A DNA stretch of 64,000 bases from JAKALD01 sp963817785 (lineage in GTDB: Bacteria > Pseudomonadota > Gammaproteobacteria > Burkholderiales > SG8-39), in the NCBI GenBank assembly GCA_963817785.1, contig CAWFPL010000001.1, positions 1 to 64,000 of the forward strand, given 5' to 3'. This document shows positions 9,913 through 18,963 of the stretch, piece by piece. Numbering within the stretch: position 1 is the first letter of the stretch; every line of letters starts with the position of its first letter. The position numbers and the translations under genes are program-made. The notes under the pieces are model-generated. The model was given only the letters and a program-made list of their open reading frames with translations. It was not told the DNA's origin and searched no databases.

Positions 9913-11160
9913 TTGCCCCGTCTCACCTTGCGCACCACGCTACTCGCCGCCGCAATCGCCCTCGGGCTGGTCGGCTGCGGCGAGGGCAAGAAACCCGAGC
10001 CGAAGGCGCAGGCCGGGGCCGCGGTCGAGCCGACGCTCGACATCAAGATCGGACACGTCGCGCCGCTCACCGGCAGCATCGCGCATCTGGGCAAGGACAA
10101 CGAGAACGGCGCGCGCCTGGCGATCGAGCAGGCGAACGCGGCGCACATCATGATCGGCGGCAAGCTGGCGCACTTCGAGCTGATCGCCGAAGACGACCAG
10201 GCCGACCCGAAGGTCGCCACGACCGTGGCACAGAAGCTGGTGGACGAGAAGGTGGCAGGAGTCGTCGGGCACCTCAACTCGGGAACGACCATCCCCGCCT
10301 CCGCGATCTACCACCAGGCCGGCATCCCGATGATCACCGGCTCGGCCACCAATCCCCAGCTCACCGAGCAGGGCTTCGACAACGTGTTCCGCATCGTCGG
10401 GCGCGACGACCAGCAGGGACCGGCGATCGCGAGCTATCTGGTTGCGACCGAAAAGCCCAAGGTCGTCGCGGTGATCGACGACGCGACCGCCTACGGCGAA
10501 GGCCTTGCCGACCAGGTCGAGAAGACGCTCAAGGCCGAAGGCATCAAGGTGCTCGCCCGCGAGAAGGGCACCGACAAGACCACCGACTGGATGGCGGTAC
10601 TGACCCGCATCAAGGGCGAGCAGCCCGACGCCGTGTTCTACGGCGGCATGGACGCCACCGCCGGCCCGCTCCTCAAGCAGGGCAAGGAGCTCGGCCTCAA
10701 GGCGATCTTCTCGTTCGGCGACGGTGCGTGCACCGAGGAGATGCACAATCTCGCCGGCGCGGCGGCGGAAGGCATGCTGTGCTCGCAGGCGGGCATTCCG
10801 CCGCAGGCCGCCTCCAAGGCTTTCCTGGACGCTTACAAGGCGCGCTTTCACACGGATCCGATCATCTATGCGCCGTTCACCTACGACGCCGCGAACCTGC
10901 TGATCGCGGCGATGAAGGAAGCCGGTTCGGCCGAGCCGGCCAAGTATCTGCCGTTCCTGCACAAGATCAGCTACGAGGGGGCCACCGGCAAGATCGAGTT
11001 CGATGCCAAGGGCGACCGCAAGAACGCCGAAATCACGATCTTCACGATGAAGGACGGCAAGATCGATCCGATCGCCGTGGTCAGGGCGGGCAAGACGATG
11101 CCCTATGAAGAGTTCCTGAAAGGCAGGACGGGCGACTCAGGCGGGGCGCCGCCGAAGTAG
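9913..11160 (+). CDS. livK: Branched-chain amino acid type ABC transporter substrate-binding lipoprotein
   Basis: A 415-residue periplasmic binding protein (type I fold, Leu/Ile/Val-binding family). A lipobox LVGC at residues 19-22 indicates a lipid-anchored protein. The mature start IKIGHVAPLTGSIAHLGKD and the SGTTIPASAIYHQAGIPMI segment are typical of the family. The start is a TTG, chosen because GGAGG lies six bases upstream and the signal peptide begins directly. It is first in the livKHMGF cluster and separated from livH by a hairpin, which would give more binding protein than permease. The ligand could be branched-chain amino acids or another small acid; sequence alone does not decide. 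Confidence 0.9.
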   Translation: MPRLTLRTTLLAAAIALGLVGCGEGKKPEPKAQAGAAVEPTLDIKIGHVAPLTGSIAHLGKDNENGARLAIEQANAAHIMIGGKLAHFELIAEDDQADPKVATTVAQKLVDEKVAGVVGHLNSGTTIPASAIYHQAGIPMITGSATNPQLTEQGFDNVFRIVGRDDQQGPAIASYLVATEKPKVVAVIDDATAYGEGLADQVEKTLKAEGIKVLAREKGTDKTTDWMAVLTRIKGEQPDAVFYGGMDATAGPLLKQGKELGLKAIFSFGDGACTEEMHNLAGAAAEGMLCSQAGIPPQAASKAFLDAYKARFHTDPIIYAPFTYDAANLLIAAMKEAGSAEPAKYLPFLHKISYEGATGKIEFDAKGDRKNAEITIFTMKDGKIDPIAVVRAGKTMPYEEFLKGRTGDSGGAPPK

Positions 11161-11178
11161 CGAGCGAGCGGTGTTCGC

Positions 11179-11202
11179 AACGGCGCCTGCGGGCGCCGTT
11201 TT
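11179..11202 (+). terminator. Hairpin terminator/attenuator between livK and livH
   Basis: A perfect 9-bp stem (AACGGCGCC / GGCGCCGTT) with loop TGCG, running into a short T-rich stretch TTTTAGTTT. It sits between the binding-protein gene and the permease genes, where partial termination would lower expression of the downstream genes. Confidence 0.7.
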
Positions 11203-11263
11203 AGTTTCGGGGGCCCGGTCGCGCTTTGGCGCCAGGCGCGGGGTTTGCTAGGCTTGCGCGCAG

Positions 11264-12250
11264 ATGGACATCTTCCTGCAGCAGATCATCAACGGTCTGA
11301 CGCTCGGCGCCGTGTATGCGGTCGTGGCGCTCGGCTACACCATGGTTTACGGCATCATCCAGCTGATCAACTTCGCGCATGGCGAGGTGGTGATGATCGG
11401 CGCCATGGTCGCCTTCACGGTGATCAACGCGCTTGCGGGCTCGGGGTTGCCCGCGCTCGCCATAGTGCTGATCGGCACCGCCTGCGCGATCCCCGTGTGC
11501 ATGCTGGTCGGCTATGCGATGGAGCGGCTCGCTTACCGGCCGCTGCGGCGCGCGCCACGGCTCGCGCCGCTCATCACTGCGATCGGCGTGTCGATCATCC
11601 TGCAGAACGTCGCACTGCTGGTCTGGAGCCGCAACGTGCTCGCCTTTCCGCAGATCATCGACCTGCGTATCTATCACGTGGCGGGCGCGCGAATCAGCAA
11701 CGTGCAACTCACCATTATCCTGGTGTGCATCGCGATGATGGCGGGACTCGCCGCGCTCGTGTACCGCACCCGGCTCGGCGCCGCGATGCGCGCTACGGCG
11801 CAGAACCCGCAGGTCGCCGGACTGATGGGCATCGACATCGATCGGGTGATCGCCGTTACGTTCGCGATCGGCGCAGCGCTCGCGGCGGTCGCCGGCGTGA
11901 TGGTGGGTACCTACTACGGCGTCGCCCAATATACGATGGGCTCGATTCTCGGCCTGAAGGCGTTCTCGGCGGCCGTGCTCGGGGGCATCGGCAACGTGCC
12001 TGGTGCGATGCTCGGTGGAGTGCTGATGGGGGTGGTAGAGGCGCTCGGGGCGGGCTACATCGGCAGCCTGACCGACCTGTGCAGCTATGGATGGCTCGCG
12101 CGCGTCATCGGTCCGCGCTGTGCCGACGGCGGCCACTTCGTGCTGTTCGGCTCCAACTACCAGGACGTGTTCGCATTCGCCGTGCTGATCCTGGTGCTCG
12201 TTTTCAGGCCCTCCGGCCTGCTTGGCGAGCGGGTCGGCGACCGGGCCTGA
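11264..12250 (+). CDS. livH: Branched-chain amino acid ABC transporter permease LivH
   Basis: A 328-residue inner-membrane permease with about eight hydrophobic segments. The family start FLQQIINGLTLGAVYAVVAL and the conserved NFAHGEVVMIGA are present, as is the cytoplasmic coupling segment RTRLGAAMRATAQNPQVAGLMG near residue 165-185. Together with LivM it would form the transport channel. It has a longer loop near residues 265-295 than many LivH proteins (LCSYGWLARVIGPRCADGG), possibly periplasmic. The start follows the livK-livH hairpin by about 60 bases and lacks a strong ribosome-binding site. Confidence 0.93.
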   Translation: MDIFLQQIINGLTLGAVYAVVALGYTMVYGIIQLINFAHGEVVMIGAMVAFTVINALAGSGLPALAIVLIGTACAIPVCMLVGYAMERLAYRPLRRAPRLAPLITAIGVSIILQNVALLVWSRNVLAFPQIIDLRIYHVAGARISNVQLTIILVCIAMMAGLAALVYRTRLGAAMRATAQNPQVAGLMGIDIDRVIAVTFAIGAALAAVAGVMVGTYYGVAQYTMGSILGLKAFSAAVLGGIGNVPGAMLGGVLMGVVEALGAGYIGSLTDLCSYGWLARVIGPRCADGGHFVLFGSNYQDVFAFAVLILVLVFRPSGLLGERVGDRA

Positions 12251-12260
12251 GGAGCGCGGC

Positions 12261-13328
12261 TTGAAGGTTCCGGGCAAGCGCCATCGCCTCGTGTTCTGGT
12301 CTGCGCTTGCGCTCGTCGCGGCGGTGCTCATCGTGCTGCCCTTCGCGCTTACCCAGATCGGCACCGCGTGGGTGCGCATCAGCAACCTCGCGCTGCTCTA
12401 CGTGCTTCTTGCCCTGGGCCTGAACATCGTGGTCGGCTTTGCCGGGCTGCTCGATCTGGGCTATATCGCGTTCTACGGAGTCGGCGCGTACACCTATGCA
12501 CTGCTTGCCAGCCCGCACTTCGGCCTGCACTTGCCGTTCTGGGTCATCCTGCCGATCGGGGCGGCGATCGCGGCGCTGTTCGGCGTGCTACTCGGTGCGC
12601 CCACGCTCAAGCTGCGCGGCGACTACCTCGCGATCGTGACCCTGGGCTTCGGCGAGATCGTGCGCATCTTCCTCAACAACCTGTCGCGCCCTGTGAACAT
12701 CACCAACGGGCCACAGGGGGTGTTCCGCATCGATCCGTTCCGCATCGACGGCTTCAGCTTCGCGACCAATCAGAAGATTCTCGGCCTCGAGGTCAGCGGG
12801 CCGATGAAGTACTACTACTTGCTGGCGCTGCTGGTCGCGCTCGTCGTCGCGCTCAACCTGCGACTGCAGAACTCGCGCATCGGCCGCGCCTGGGAGGCGA
12901 TCCGCGAGGACGAGATCGCGGCCCGTGCCATGGGGATCGACACTACCAGCCTGAAGCTGCTCGCCTACGCCATGGGTGCCACCTTCGGCGGTGTCGCGGG
13001 CGGCGTGTTCGCCGCTATCCAGCAATTCATATCGCCCGAGAGCTTTGTGCTGGTCGAGTCGGTGATGGTCGTGTCGATGGTGGTGCTTGGCGGCATGGGC
13101 AATGTCTGGGGCGTGGTGCTGGGGGCGGTGTTGCTGTCGTTCGTGCCCGAGATCCTGCGCTACTCGGTCGAGCCGGTGCAGCGGGCGTTGTTCGGGCGTA
13201 CGCTGATCGCGCCCGAAGTGATCCGCATGCTGCTGTTCGGCTTCGCGCTGGTGCTGGTAATGCTGTTCCGCCCGGCGGGGCTGCTGCCCTCGGCGGTGCG
13301 CAAGCGCGAGTTCGCGGAGCGCGAATGA
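12261..13328 (+). CDS. livM: Branched-chain amino acid ABC transporter permease LivM
   Basis: A 355-residue inner-membrane permease. Conserved segments are LNIVVGFAGLLDLGYIAFYGVG near residues 50-75, GDYLAIVTLGFGEIVRIFLNN near 120-140 and the coupling loop RIGRAWEAIREDEIAARAMG near 205-225. A TTG start was chosen because GGAG lies at good distance and it falls just after the livH stop; an in-frame TTG at 12222 inside livH is the alternative. It pairs with LivH and its stop overlaps the start of livG. Confidence 0.92.
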   Translation: MKVPGKRHRLVFWSALALVAAVLIVLPFALTQIGTAWVRISNLALLYVLLALGLNIVVGFAGLLDLGYIAFYGVGAYTYALLASPHFGLHLPFWVILPIGAAIAALFGVLLGAPTLKLRGDYLAIVTLGFGEIVRIFLNNLSRPVNITNGPQGVFRIDPFRIDGFSFATNQKILGLEVSGPMKYYYLLALLVALVVALNLRLQNSRIGRAWEAIREDEIAARAMGIDTTSLKLLAYAMGATFGGVAGGVFAAIQQFISPESFVLVESVMVVSMVVLGGMGNVWGVVLGAVLLSFVPEILRYSVEPVQRALFGRTLIAPEVIRMLLFGFALVLVMLFRPAGLLPSAVRKREFAERE

Positions 13329-14095
13329 CCGAGCTGCTGCGCGCGACCGGCGTCGGCAAGCGCTTCGGTGGCGTGCAGGCGCTCGCCGACATCTCGTTCG
13401 CGATCCGGCGCGGCGAAATCTACGGTCTGATCGGGCCGAACGGCGCCGGCAAGACGACGCTGTTCAACCTGCTCACCGGCATCTACGCGCCGGACAGCGG
13501 GTCGTTCGCGTTCGACGGCGTGAGGCTTGCGGGCCTCAAGCCGCACCAGGTCGCGGCGCACGGCATCGCGCGCACGTTCCAGAACATCCGCCTGTTCGCC
13601 AACCTCTCGGCGCTCGAGAACGTGATGATCGGGCGGCACGTGCGCACCCGCGCCGGTGTGCTCGGCGCGATTCTGCGCGACGCGCGTACCGTGGGCGAGG
13701 AGCGGGCCATCGAGAAGCGCGCGCTCGAGTTGCTCGAGTACGTCGGCATCCGCGCGCGCGCCAACGATCGCGCCGGCAGCCTGCCGTACGGCGACCAGCG
13801 GCGCCTGGAGATCGCGCGCGCGCTGGCGACCGACCCCAAGCTGCTCGCGCTCGACGAACCGGCGGCCGGCATGAACCCGTCCGAGCGCCTGGCGCTCGGC
13901 AAGCTGATCGAGCGGATTCGCGCCGGCGGTCTCACCGTGCTGCTCATCGAGCACGACATGCGCCTGGTGATGAAGGTGTGCGACCGCGTTCTGGTGCTGG
14001 ACTACGGCGAGCGCATTGCCGAGGGGCTGCCCGGCGAGGTGCAGCGCGACCCGAAGGTCATCGAGGCATACCTGGGAACGCCGGCGGCGCCATGA
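13325..14095 (+). CDS. livG: Branched-chain amino acid ABC transporter ATP-binding protein LivG
   Basis: A 256-residue ATPase. Walker A is GPNGAGKTT near residue 38, the ABC signature is SLPYGDQRRLEIARAL near 155, and Walker B is LLALDEPAAGMNP near 175; the switch histidine is in LIEHDMRL. The segment ARTFQNIRLFANLSALENVM is typical of LivG. The ATG overlaps the livM stop (ATGA), as expected for translational coupling, and the stop overlaps livF in the same way. It is one of two ATPases that power import through LivHM. Confidence 0.94.
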   Translation: MTELLRATGVGKRFGGVQALADISFAIRRGEIYGLIGPNGAGKTTLFNLLTGIYAPDSGSFAFDGVRLAGLKPHQVAAHGIARTFQNIRLFANLSALENVMIGRHVRTRAGVLGAILRDARTVGEERAIEKRALELLEYVGIRARANDRAGSLPYGDQRRLEIARALATDPKLLALDEPAAGMNPSERLALGKLIERIRAGGLTVLLIEHDMRLVMKVCDRVLVLDYGERIAEGLPGEVQRDPKVIEAYLGTPAAP

Positions 14096-14808
14096 GCCTG
14101 CTCGAAGTCCGCGCACTGGAGGTGCACTACGGCGGCATCCGTGCGGTGCGGGGCATCGATCTGCACGTGGACCAGGGCGAACTGGTGTGCCTGATCGGCG
14201 CCAACGGCGCCGGCAAGAGCTCCACGCTGCGGGCGATCTGCGGGCTGCTGCATTCCTGCAGCGGCAGCGTGCGCTACGCGGGCGAGGAGATCTCGGGCCT
14301 GCCGGTACACGAGCGGCCGCGCCGCGGCCTAGTCATGGTGCCCGAGGGCCGCGGTATCTTTCCGCAGCTCACGGTGGCCGAGAACCTCGCGATGGGCGCC
14401 TATGCGCGGCGCGATGCCGAGGTAAGGGATGATCTGGAGCGCACCTACGCTCTGTTCGCCCGCCTCGCGGAGCGTCGCACTCAGACCGGCGGCACCCTGT
14501 CGGGCGGCGAGCAGCAGATGCTCGCCATCGGTCGCGCGCTGATGAGCCGGCCGAAGCTCCTGCTGCTCGACGAGCCCTCGATGGGGCTCGCACCCCTGAT
14601 GGTGGCCAAGATCCTGGAGATCGTGCGCGAGATCGCGCGCCAGGGCGTGACCATCCTGCTGGTAGAGCAGAACGCCAGGCTGGCGCTCGAGATCGCCGCC
14701 CGCGGCTACGTCATGGAGTCGGGCGAGATCGCGCTCGCCGCCGATGCCTCCCGGCTGCTCGCCGATCCGAAGGTGCGCGAGGCGTATCTCGGGGAAGAGG
14801 CGACCTAG
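14092..14808 (+). CDS. livF: Branched-chain amino acid ABC transporter ATP-binding protein LivF
   Basis: A 238-residue ATPase partner of LivG. Walker A is GANGAGKSS near residue 37, the signature motif is TLSGGEQQMLAIGRAL near 135, and Walker B is LLLLDEPSMGLAP near 158. The segment VPEGRGIFPQLTVAENL is a LivF hallmark. It closes the livKHMGF cluster and converges on the reductase gene with only 22 bases between the stop codons; no terminator is seen there. Confidence 0.94.
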   Translation: MSLLEVRALEVHYGGIRAVRGIDLHVDQGELVCLIGANGAGKSSTLRAICGLLHSCSGSVRYAGEEISGLPVHERPRRGLVMVPEGRGIFPQLTVAENLAMGAYARRDAEVRDDLERTYALFARLAERRTQTGGTLSGGEQQMLAIGRALMSRPKLLLLDEPSMGLAPLMVAKILEIVREIARQGVTILLVEQNARLALEIAARGYVMESGEIALAADASRLLADPKVREAYLGEEAT

Positions 14809-14830
14809 GCCGACCCTGCGCGGACGCGCC

Positions 14831-15862
14831 TCAAGCGCTCGCGCCGGCCAAATCCGCCTGCGTGGTGAAGCTGTCGGCGAAGAACTCGTCTTCGGCCAGC
14901 TTGCACTGCGCGACGAAGTCGCGGCGTGCCGCGTCGACCATCACCGGCGCGCCGCAGGCGTAGACCTGGTAGCCGGACAGATCGGGAAAGTCCTGCATCA
15001 CGGCGCGGTGCACGAACCCGGTGCGTCCCTGCCAGTGGTCCTCGGGCAGCGCGTCGGAGAGCACGGGCACGTACTTGAAGCGGGCGTGCTCGGCGGCCCA
15101 CTTTTCGGCCAGCGCGTTCAGGTACAGATCCTTCGGCCGGCGCCCGCCCCAGTACAGGGTCATCGGCCGCGCGATGCCCTCGTGAAGCGCGTGCTCGATG
15201 ATCGACTTGATCGGCGCGAACCCCGTGCCGGAGGCGACGAACACGATCGGCTTGTCCGAATCCTCGCGCAGGAAGAACGTGCCCAGCGGCCCCTCGAAGC
15301 GCAGGATGTCTCGCTCCTTCATCTTGCCGAAGACGTGCTCGGTGAACTTGCCCCCGGGCATGTAGCGGATGTGCAGCTGCAGGAGCTCCGCATCGTGCGG
15401 CGGGTTGGCCATCGAATAGCTGCGCCGCGCCCCGTCGCGCAGCAGGAACTCGATGAACTGGCCGGCCAGGAACTTGAGCTGCTCGTTGGCGGGCAGCTTG
15501 AGCGTGAGCAGCATGACGTCGTCGGCCACGCGCTCCATAGCCTGCACGCGGCAGGGCAGCGTCTTGATCTGGATGCCCTTGGCGGCGCCGACGGTGCGCG
15601 CCTCGACCACCAGGTCTGACAGAGGCTTCGCCTGGCAAAAAAGCGCCTTGCCCTGGGCGCGCTCATCGTCGGTGAGTGCCTTGTGCTGATAGATCCCGTA
15701 GTCGACCGTGCCGGACAGGATCTTGCCCTTGCAGCTGCCGCAGGCGCCGTTCTTGCAGCCGTACGGCAGCACGAAACCGGCGCGCAGCGCAGCTGTCAGG
15801 ATCGACTCGCCTTCCTCGACCTGGAACTGGTGACCGCTCGGCTGGAGGGTGACGGTGTGCAT
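14831..15862 (-). CDS. Flavin/2Fe-2S ferredoxin-type NAD(P)H reductase (AscD-like)
   Basis: A 343-residue electron-transfer protein with three modules: a plant-type 2Fe-2S domain (residues 1-90, ligands in CKNGACGSC and a fourth Cys in FCQAKP), a flavin-binding domain (RRSYSMANPP near 160) and an NAD(P)-binding domain (SGTGFAPIKS near 230). The architecture equals that of CDP-6-deoxy-L-threo-D-glycero-4-hexulose-3-dehydrase reductase (AscD), but also that of oxygenase reductases. No deoxysugar or oxygenase partner is nearby, so the partner is unknown. The ATG giving MHTVTLQPSGHQF starts right at the ferredoxin domain. Its start codon is 18 bases from the divergent gene's start. Confidence 0.85.
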   Translation of the reverse strand: MHTVTLQPSGHQFQVEEGESILTAALRAGFVLPYGCKNGACGSCKGKILSGTVDYGIYQHKALTDDERAQGKALFCQAKPLSDLVVEARTVGAAKGIQIKTLPCRVQAMERVADDVMLLTLKLPANEQLKFLAGQFIEFLLRDGARRSYSMANPPHDAELLQLHIRYMPGGKFTEHVFGKMKERDILRFEGPLGTFFLREDSDKPIVFVASGTGFAPIKSIIEHALHEGIARPMTLYWGGRRPKDLYLNALAEKWAAEHARFKYVPVLSDALPEDHWQGRTGFVHRAVMQDFPDLSGYQVYACGAPVMVDAARRDFVAQCKLAEDEFFADSFTTQADLAGASA

Positions 15863-15867
15863 GTCGC

Positions 15868-15873
15868 TACAAT
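15868..15873 (+). promoter_or_regulatory. -10 box placing transcription start at the epimerase-like gene's ATG
   Basis: TACAAT lies seven bases before the ATG at 15881, so the transcript would begin at or next to the start codon (leaderless). There is no ribosome-binding site before that ATG, which agrees. No convincing -35 is visible. Confidence 0.4.
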
Positions 15874-15880
15874 GACGTCC

Positions 15881-16714
15881 ATGAAAAAGCTGTTGATCGC
15901 GGGCTTCGGCGACATCGCGCGCCGCGTCCTCCCGCTGCTCCCGCCCGGGGTCGAGGTGCGCGCCCTGTCGCGCCGCCGCGGCTTCGACCTCGACCGGCCG
16001 GACAGCCTTGCGCCCATCGGCGGCTGGGCCGAAGCGATGCTGCATTGCGCGCCGCCGCCCGCGAGCGGACAGGCCGATCCACGCACCGCGAACCTGCTCG
16101 CGGCGCTCGAGCGAGCGGGCATTCTACCGGGACGCATGGTGTACGTCAGCACGAGCGGCGTCTACGGCGACTGCGGCGGCGCGCTGGTCGACGAAACGCG
16201 CCCGCTCAATCCGCAATCGGCGCGGGCGCGGCGCCGCGCCGATGCCGAGCGGCAGCTCGCACAGTGGTGCGCCGCGCACGAGGTCGCCCTAGTGGTCCTG
16301 CGAGCTCCCGGGATCTACGCCGCCGAGCGGCTGCCGCTCGAGCGGCTGCGCGCGCAAGCCCCGGTGCTCGCCGCGGCGGACGACGTGTACACCAACCACA
16401 TCCACGCCGACGACCTCGCGGCGATCTCGGCGCGCGCGCTCGAGCCCGATGCGCCTGCGGGAACGTACAATGCGTGCGACGACACGCACATGAAGATGGG
16501 GGACTGGATGGACTTCGTGGCCGAGCGCTGCGGGCTTCCGCGCCCGCCGCGCATTGCGCGCATCGAGGCCGCCGGGCGCATCGCGCCCGAGCTGCTGTCC
16601 TTCATGAGCGAGTCGCGCCGACTCGACAATCGCAGAATGAAGCGCACGCTCGGCATTGACCTGCATTACCCGACCGTGTTCGCCGGACTCTCGTCGAGCC
16701 GCCAGGCCGCGTGA
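15881..16714 (+). CDS. NAD(P)-binding epimerase/reductase-like protein (extended SDR, YeeZ-like)
   Basis: A 277-residue Rossmann-fold protein. The N-terminal MKKLLIAGFGDIARRVLPLL holds the dinucleotide-binding glycine pattern; STSGVYGD near residue 88 and RAPGIYAAERLPLERL near 143 match sugar-nucleotide epimerase-like SDRs of the YeeZ type. The substrate is unknown. An in-frame ATG three codons earlier (15872) is possible, but it lies inside the likely -10 box. It is first in a tight run with cutA and dsbD (overlapping stop/start codons). Confidence 0.8.
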   Translation: MKKLLIAGFGDIARRVLPLLPPGVEVRALSRRRGFDLDRPDSLAPIGGWAEAMLHCAPPPASGQADPRTANLLAALERAGILPGRMVYVSTSGVYGDCGGALVDETRPLNPQSARARRRADAERQLAQWCAAHEVALVVLRAPGIYAAERLPLERLRAQAPVLAAADDVYTNHIHADDLAAISARALEPDAPAGTYNACDDTHMKMGDWMDFVAERCGLPRPPRIARIEAAGRIAPELLSFMSESRRLDNRRMKRTLGIDLHYPTVFAGLSSSRQAA

Positions 16715-17034
16715 CGACGCTGCTCGTGCTCACCAACCTGCCCGACCGGGCCGCCGCGGAGCGGCTCGCCGAGGCGCTGATCGCGCAGCGCGTGGCCGCG
16801 TGCGTCAACATCCTCGCCCCGTGCCGCTCCGTGTACCGCTGGCGCGAGGCCGTGCAGCACGACGAAGAGCATCCGATGCTGATCAAGACCAGCGCCGAGC
16901 GCTACCCGGCGCTCGAGGCGGCGATCCGCGCCGGCCATCCGTACGAACTTCCCGAAATCGTCGCGGTCCCAGTCGAGCGCGGATTGCCCGCCTACCTCGA
17001 TTGGGTCGCGCAGGAGACCCGACCCCAGCCATGA
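16711..17034 (+). CDS. cutA: Divalent-cation tolerance protein CutA
   Basis: A 107-residue protein of the CutA1 family, which forms very stable trimers with a PII-like fold; a role in copper or divalent metal tolerance is reported for E. coli but remains loosely defined. Motifs are VAACVNILAPCRSVYRW near residues 28-45, the EEHPMLIKT segment and the C-terminal YELPEIVAVPVERGLPAYLDWV. The start is a GTG overlapping the previous stop (GTGA), and its own stop overlaps dsbD (ATGA). In many proteobacteria cutA precedes dsbD, as here. Confidence 0.95.
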   Translation: MTTLLVLTNLPDRAAAERLAEALIAQRVAACVNILAPCRSVYRWREAVQHDEEHPMLIKTSAERYPALEAAIRAGHPYELPEIVAVPVERGLPAYLDWVAQETRPQP

Positions 17035-18902
17035 TCGCCGCCCTGCTTCGCCTCCTTGTCCTCGTGGCCGCGCTTGCGCCGTTGAACGCGCCCGCCGCCT
17101 CGCTGCTCCAGGGGCTCACCGACTCCGGCACAAGCTCCGGTCCTGATCTGCTCGAGCCGGAGCAGGCGTTCAAGATGTCCGCGCGCGCGCTCGACGCGAA
17201 CACGGTCGAGGTGGACTTCGCGATCGCGAATGGCTACTACATGTATCGCGACCGCTTCGCGTTCGCGGCGCAAGGCACGCAGGTCAAGCTCGGCGCGCCG
17301 CAGTTTCCGCCCGCGCTGCATCACAAGGACCCGTACTTCGGCGACGTCTATACCTACCGCGACCACGTCGCGGTCCGGCTGCCGCTGCAGTCGCGCCCCG
17401 CGGCCGCGCAGACGCTCGATCTGGTCGTGACTTCGCAAGGCTGCGCCGACGCCGGCGTGTGCTACACGCCCATGCAGTCGAAGGCCGCGATCCGGCTGGC
17501 CGCGCTCACCGGCGGCGCGGGCGGCTCGGGTGGAGGGAACGCCGGGCAGGCGCTCAGCCAAGGTCCACGCGTGATCCCGGCGACGCCGCGTTTTGCTACC
17601 CAGGCGAGCGATCTCGACATCGCCGCGCTGCTGCGCTCGGGCGGGTTCTGGCTGGTCATCGCCAGCTTTCTCGGTTTCGGGCTGCTGCTCGCCTTCACCC
17701 CGTGCGTGCTGCCGATGATCCCGATCCTGTCGGGAATCATCGTCGGCGAAGGCCGGCGCCTCAACAAGGTACGTGCCATGGTGCTCTCGGCGGCCTACGT
17801 GCTCGGCATGGCGATCACCTACGCCGCCGCGGGCGTCGCGGCCGCGTACTCCGGCTCGCTCATCGCCGCGGCGCTGCAGAACCCCTGGGTGCTCGGCGCG
17901 TTCGCCCTGGTGTTCGTGTGGCTGGCGCTGTCGATGTTCGGCCTGCACGACCTGCAGCTGCCCTCGTTTCTGCACCATCGGCTCTCGGCGGCGCACCGGA
18001 GGCTGGAGGGCGGGCGCATCGCGTCGGTGGCGGTGATGGGCGTGCTCTCGGCGGTAATCGTGAGCCCCTGCGTCGCGGCGCCGCTCGCCGGGGCGCTGCT
18101 CTACATCAGCCAGACGCACGACGTGCTGCTGGGAGGAACGGCGCTGTTCGTCATGGCGCTCGGCATGGGCGTGCCGCTGATCGCGGTCGGCGTGTCGGAG
18201 GGCGCGCTGCTGCCGAAGTCGGGGCCCTGGATGAACAGCGTCAAGAATTTCTTCGGCGTGCTGCTGCTCGCGGTGGCGATCTGGATCGTCTCGCCCGTGC
18301 TGCCCGCGGCGGCGACCATGCTGCTGTGGGCGGCGCTGCTCGTCGGCGGCGGTGTGTTTCTACGGGCGATCGACTCGCTGCCGCCGGGCGCGGGCGCCGC
18401 CGCCCGGCTCGGCAAGGGCGCGGGCGTCATGGCGCTGGTGGCCGGCGTGGCGCTGCTCGTCGGCACGCTCGCCGGCGGCCGCGATCCGCTGCATCCGCTC
18501 GCCGGGCTTGCCGGCGCGGGCGCGACCGCCGCGGATCCGATCCCGTTCGTGCGCGTGTCTTCGACCGCCGAGCTCGGGCAGCAGCTGCGCGCGCCCGGCC
18601 GGCCGGTAATGCTCGATTTCTACGCCGACTGGTGCGTGTCGTGCAAGGAGATGGAGAACTTCACCTTTCGCGATCCGCGCGTGCGCGCCAAGCTCGGCGA
18701 CATGCTCCTGCTACGCGCCGACGTGACCGCCAACACGGCGCAGGACAAGGCCTTGCTTAAGCGCTTTTCCCTGTTCGGGCCGCCCGGCATCATCTTCTTC
18801 GACGCTTCCGGACGCGAGATCCGCGGGCTGCGCGTCGTGGGCTATCAGGACGCGGCGCATTTCCTGCAGACGCTCGAGCGCGCGAGCGCCGGCGGCGCCT
18901 AG
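17031..18902 (+). CDS. dsbD: Thiol:disulfide interchange protein DsbD
   Basis: A 623-residue inner-membrane protein that carries electrons from cytoplasmic thioredoxin to periplasmic disulfide reductases and cytochrome c maturation. Layout: signal peptide (residues 1-23), an immunoglobulin-like alpha domain with the active cysteines in GCADAGVCYTP near residue 138-146, an eight-helix CcdA-type core (about 200-480; cysteines in FTPCVLPM and SPCVAAPL), and a C-terminal thioredoxin domain with YADWCVSCKEME near 535. All three domains are intact. The window's many c-type cytochromes would depend on it for apocytochrome reduction. Confidence 0.95.
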   Translation: MIAALLRLLVLVAALAPLNAPAASLLQGLTDSGTSSGPDLLEPEQAFKMSARALDANTVEVDFAIANGYYMYRDRFAFAAQGTQVKLGAPQFPPALHHKDPYFGDVYTYRDHVAVRLPLQSRPAAAQTLDLVVTSQGCADAGVCYTPMQSKAAIRLAALTGGAGGSGGGNAGQALSQGPRVIPATPRFATQASDLDIAALLRSGGFWLVIASFLGFGLLLAFTPCVLPMIPILSGIIVGEGRRLNKVRAMVLSAAYVLGMAITYAAAGVAAAYSGSLIAAALQNPWVLGAFALVFVWLALSMFGLHDLQLPSFLHHRLSAAHRRLEGGRIASVAVMGVLSAVIVSPCVAAPLAGALLYISQTHDVLLGGTALFVMALGMGVPLIAVGVSEGALLPKSGPWMNSVKNFFGVLLLAVAIWIVSPVLPAAATMLLWAALLVGGGVFLRAIDSLPPGAGAAARLGKGAGVMALVAGVALLVGTLAGGRDPLHPLAGLAGAGATAADPIPFVRVSSTAELGQQLRAPGRPVMLDFYADWCVSCKEMENFTFRDPRVRAKLGDMLLLRADVTANTAQDKALLKRFSLFGPPGIIFFDASGREIRGLRVVGYQDAAHFLQTLERASAGGA

Positions 18903-18963
18903 CCAGCCGGCACGCCCGACGCCGCCGAACATCCTGCGTTCGCGGCGCTCTTCATCCGCGTCA

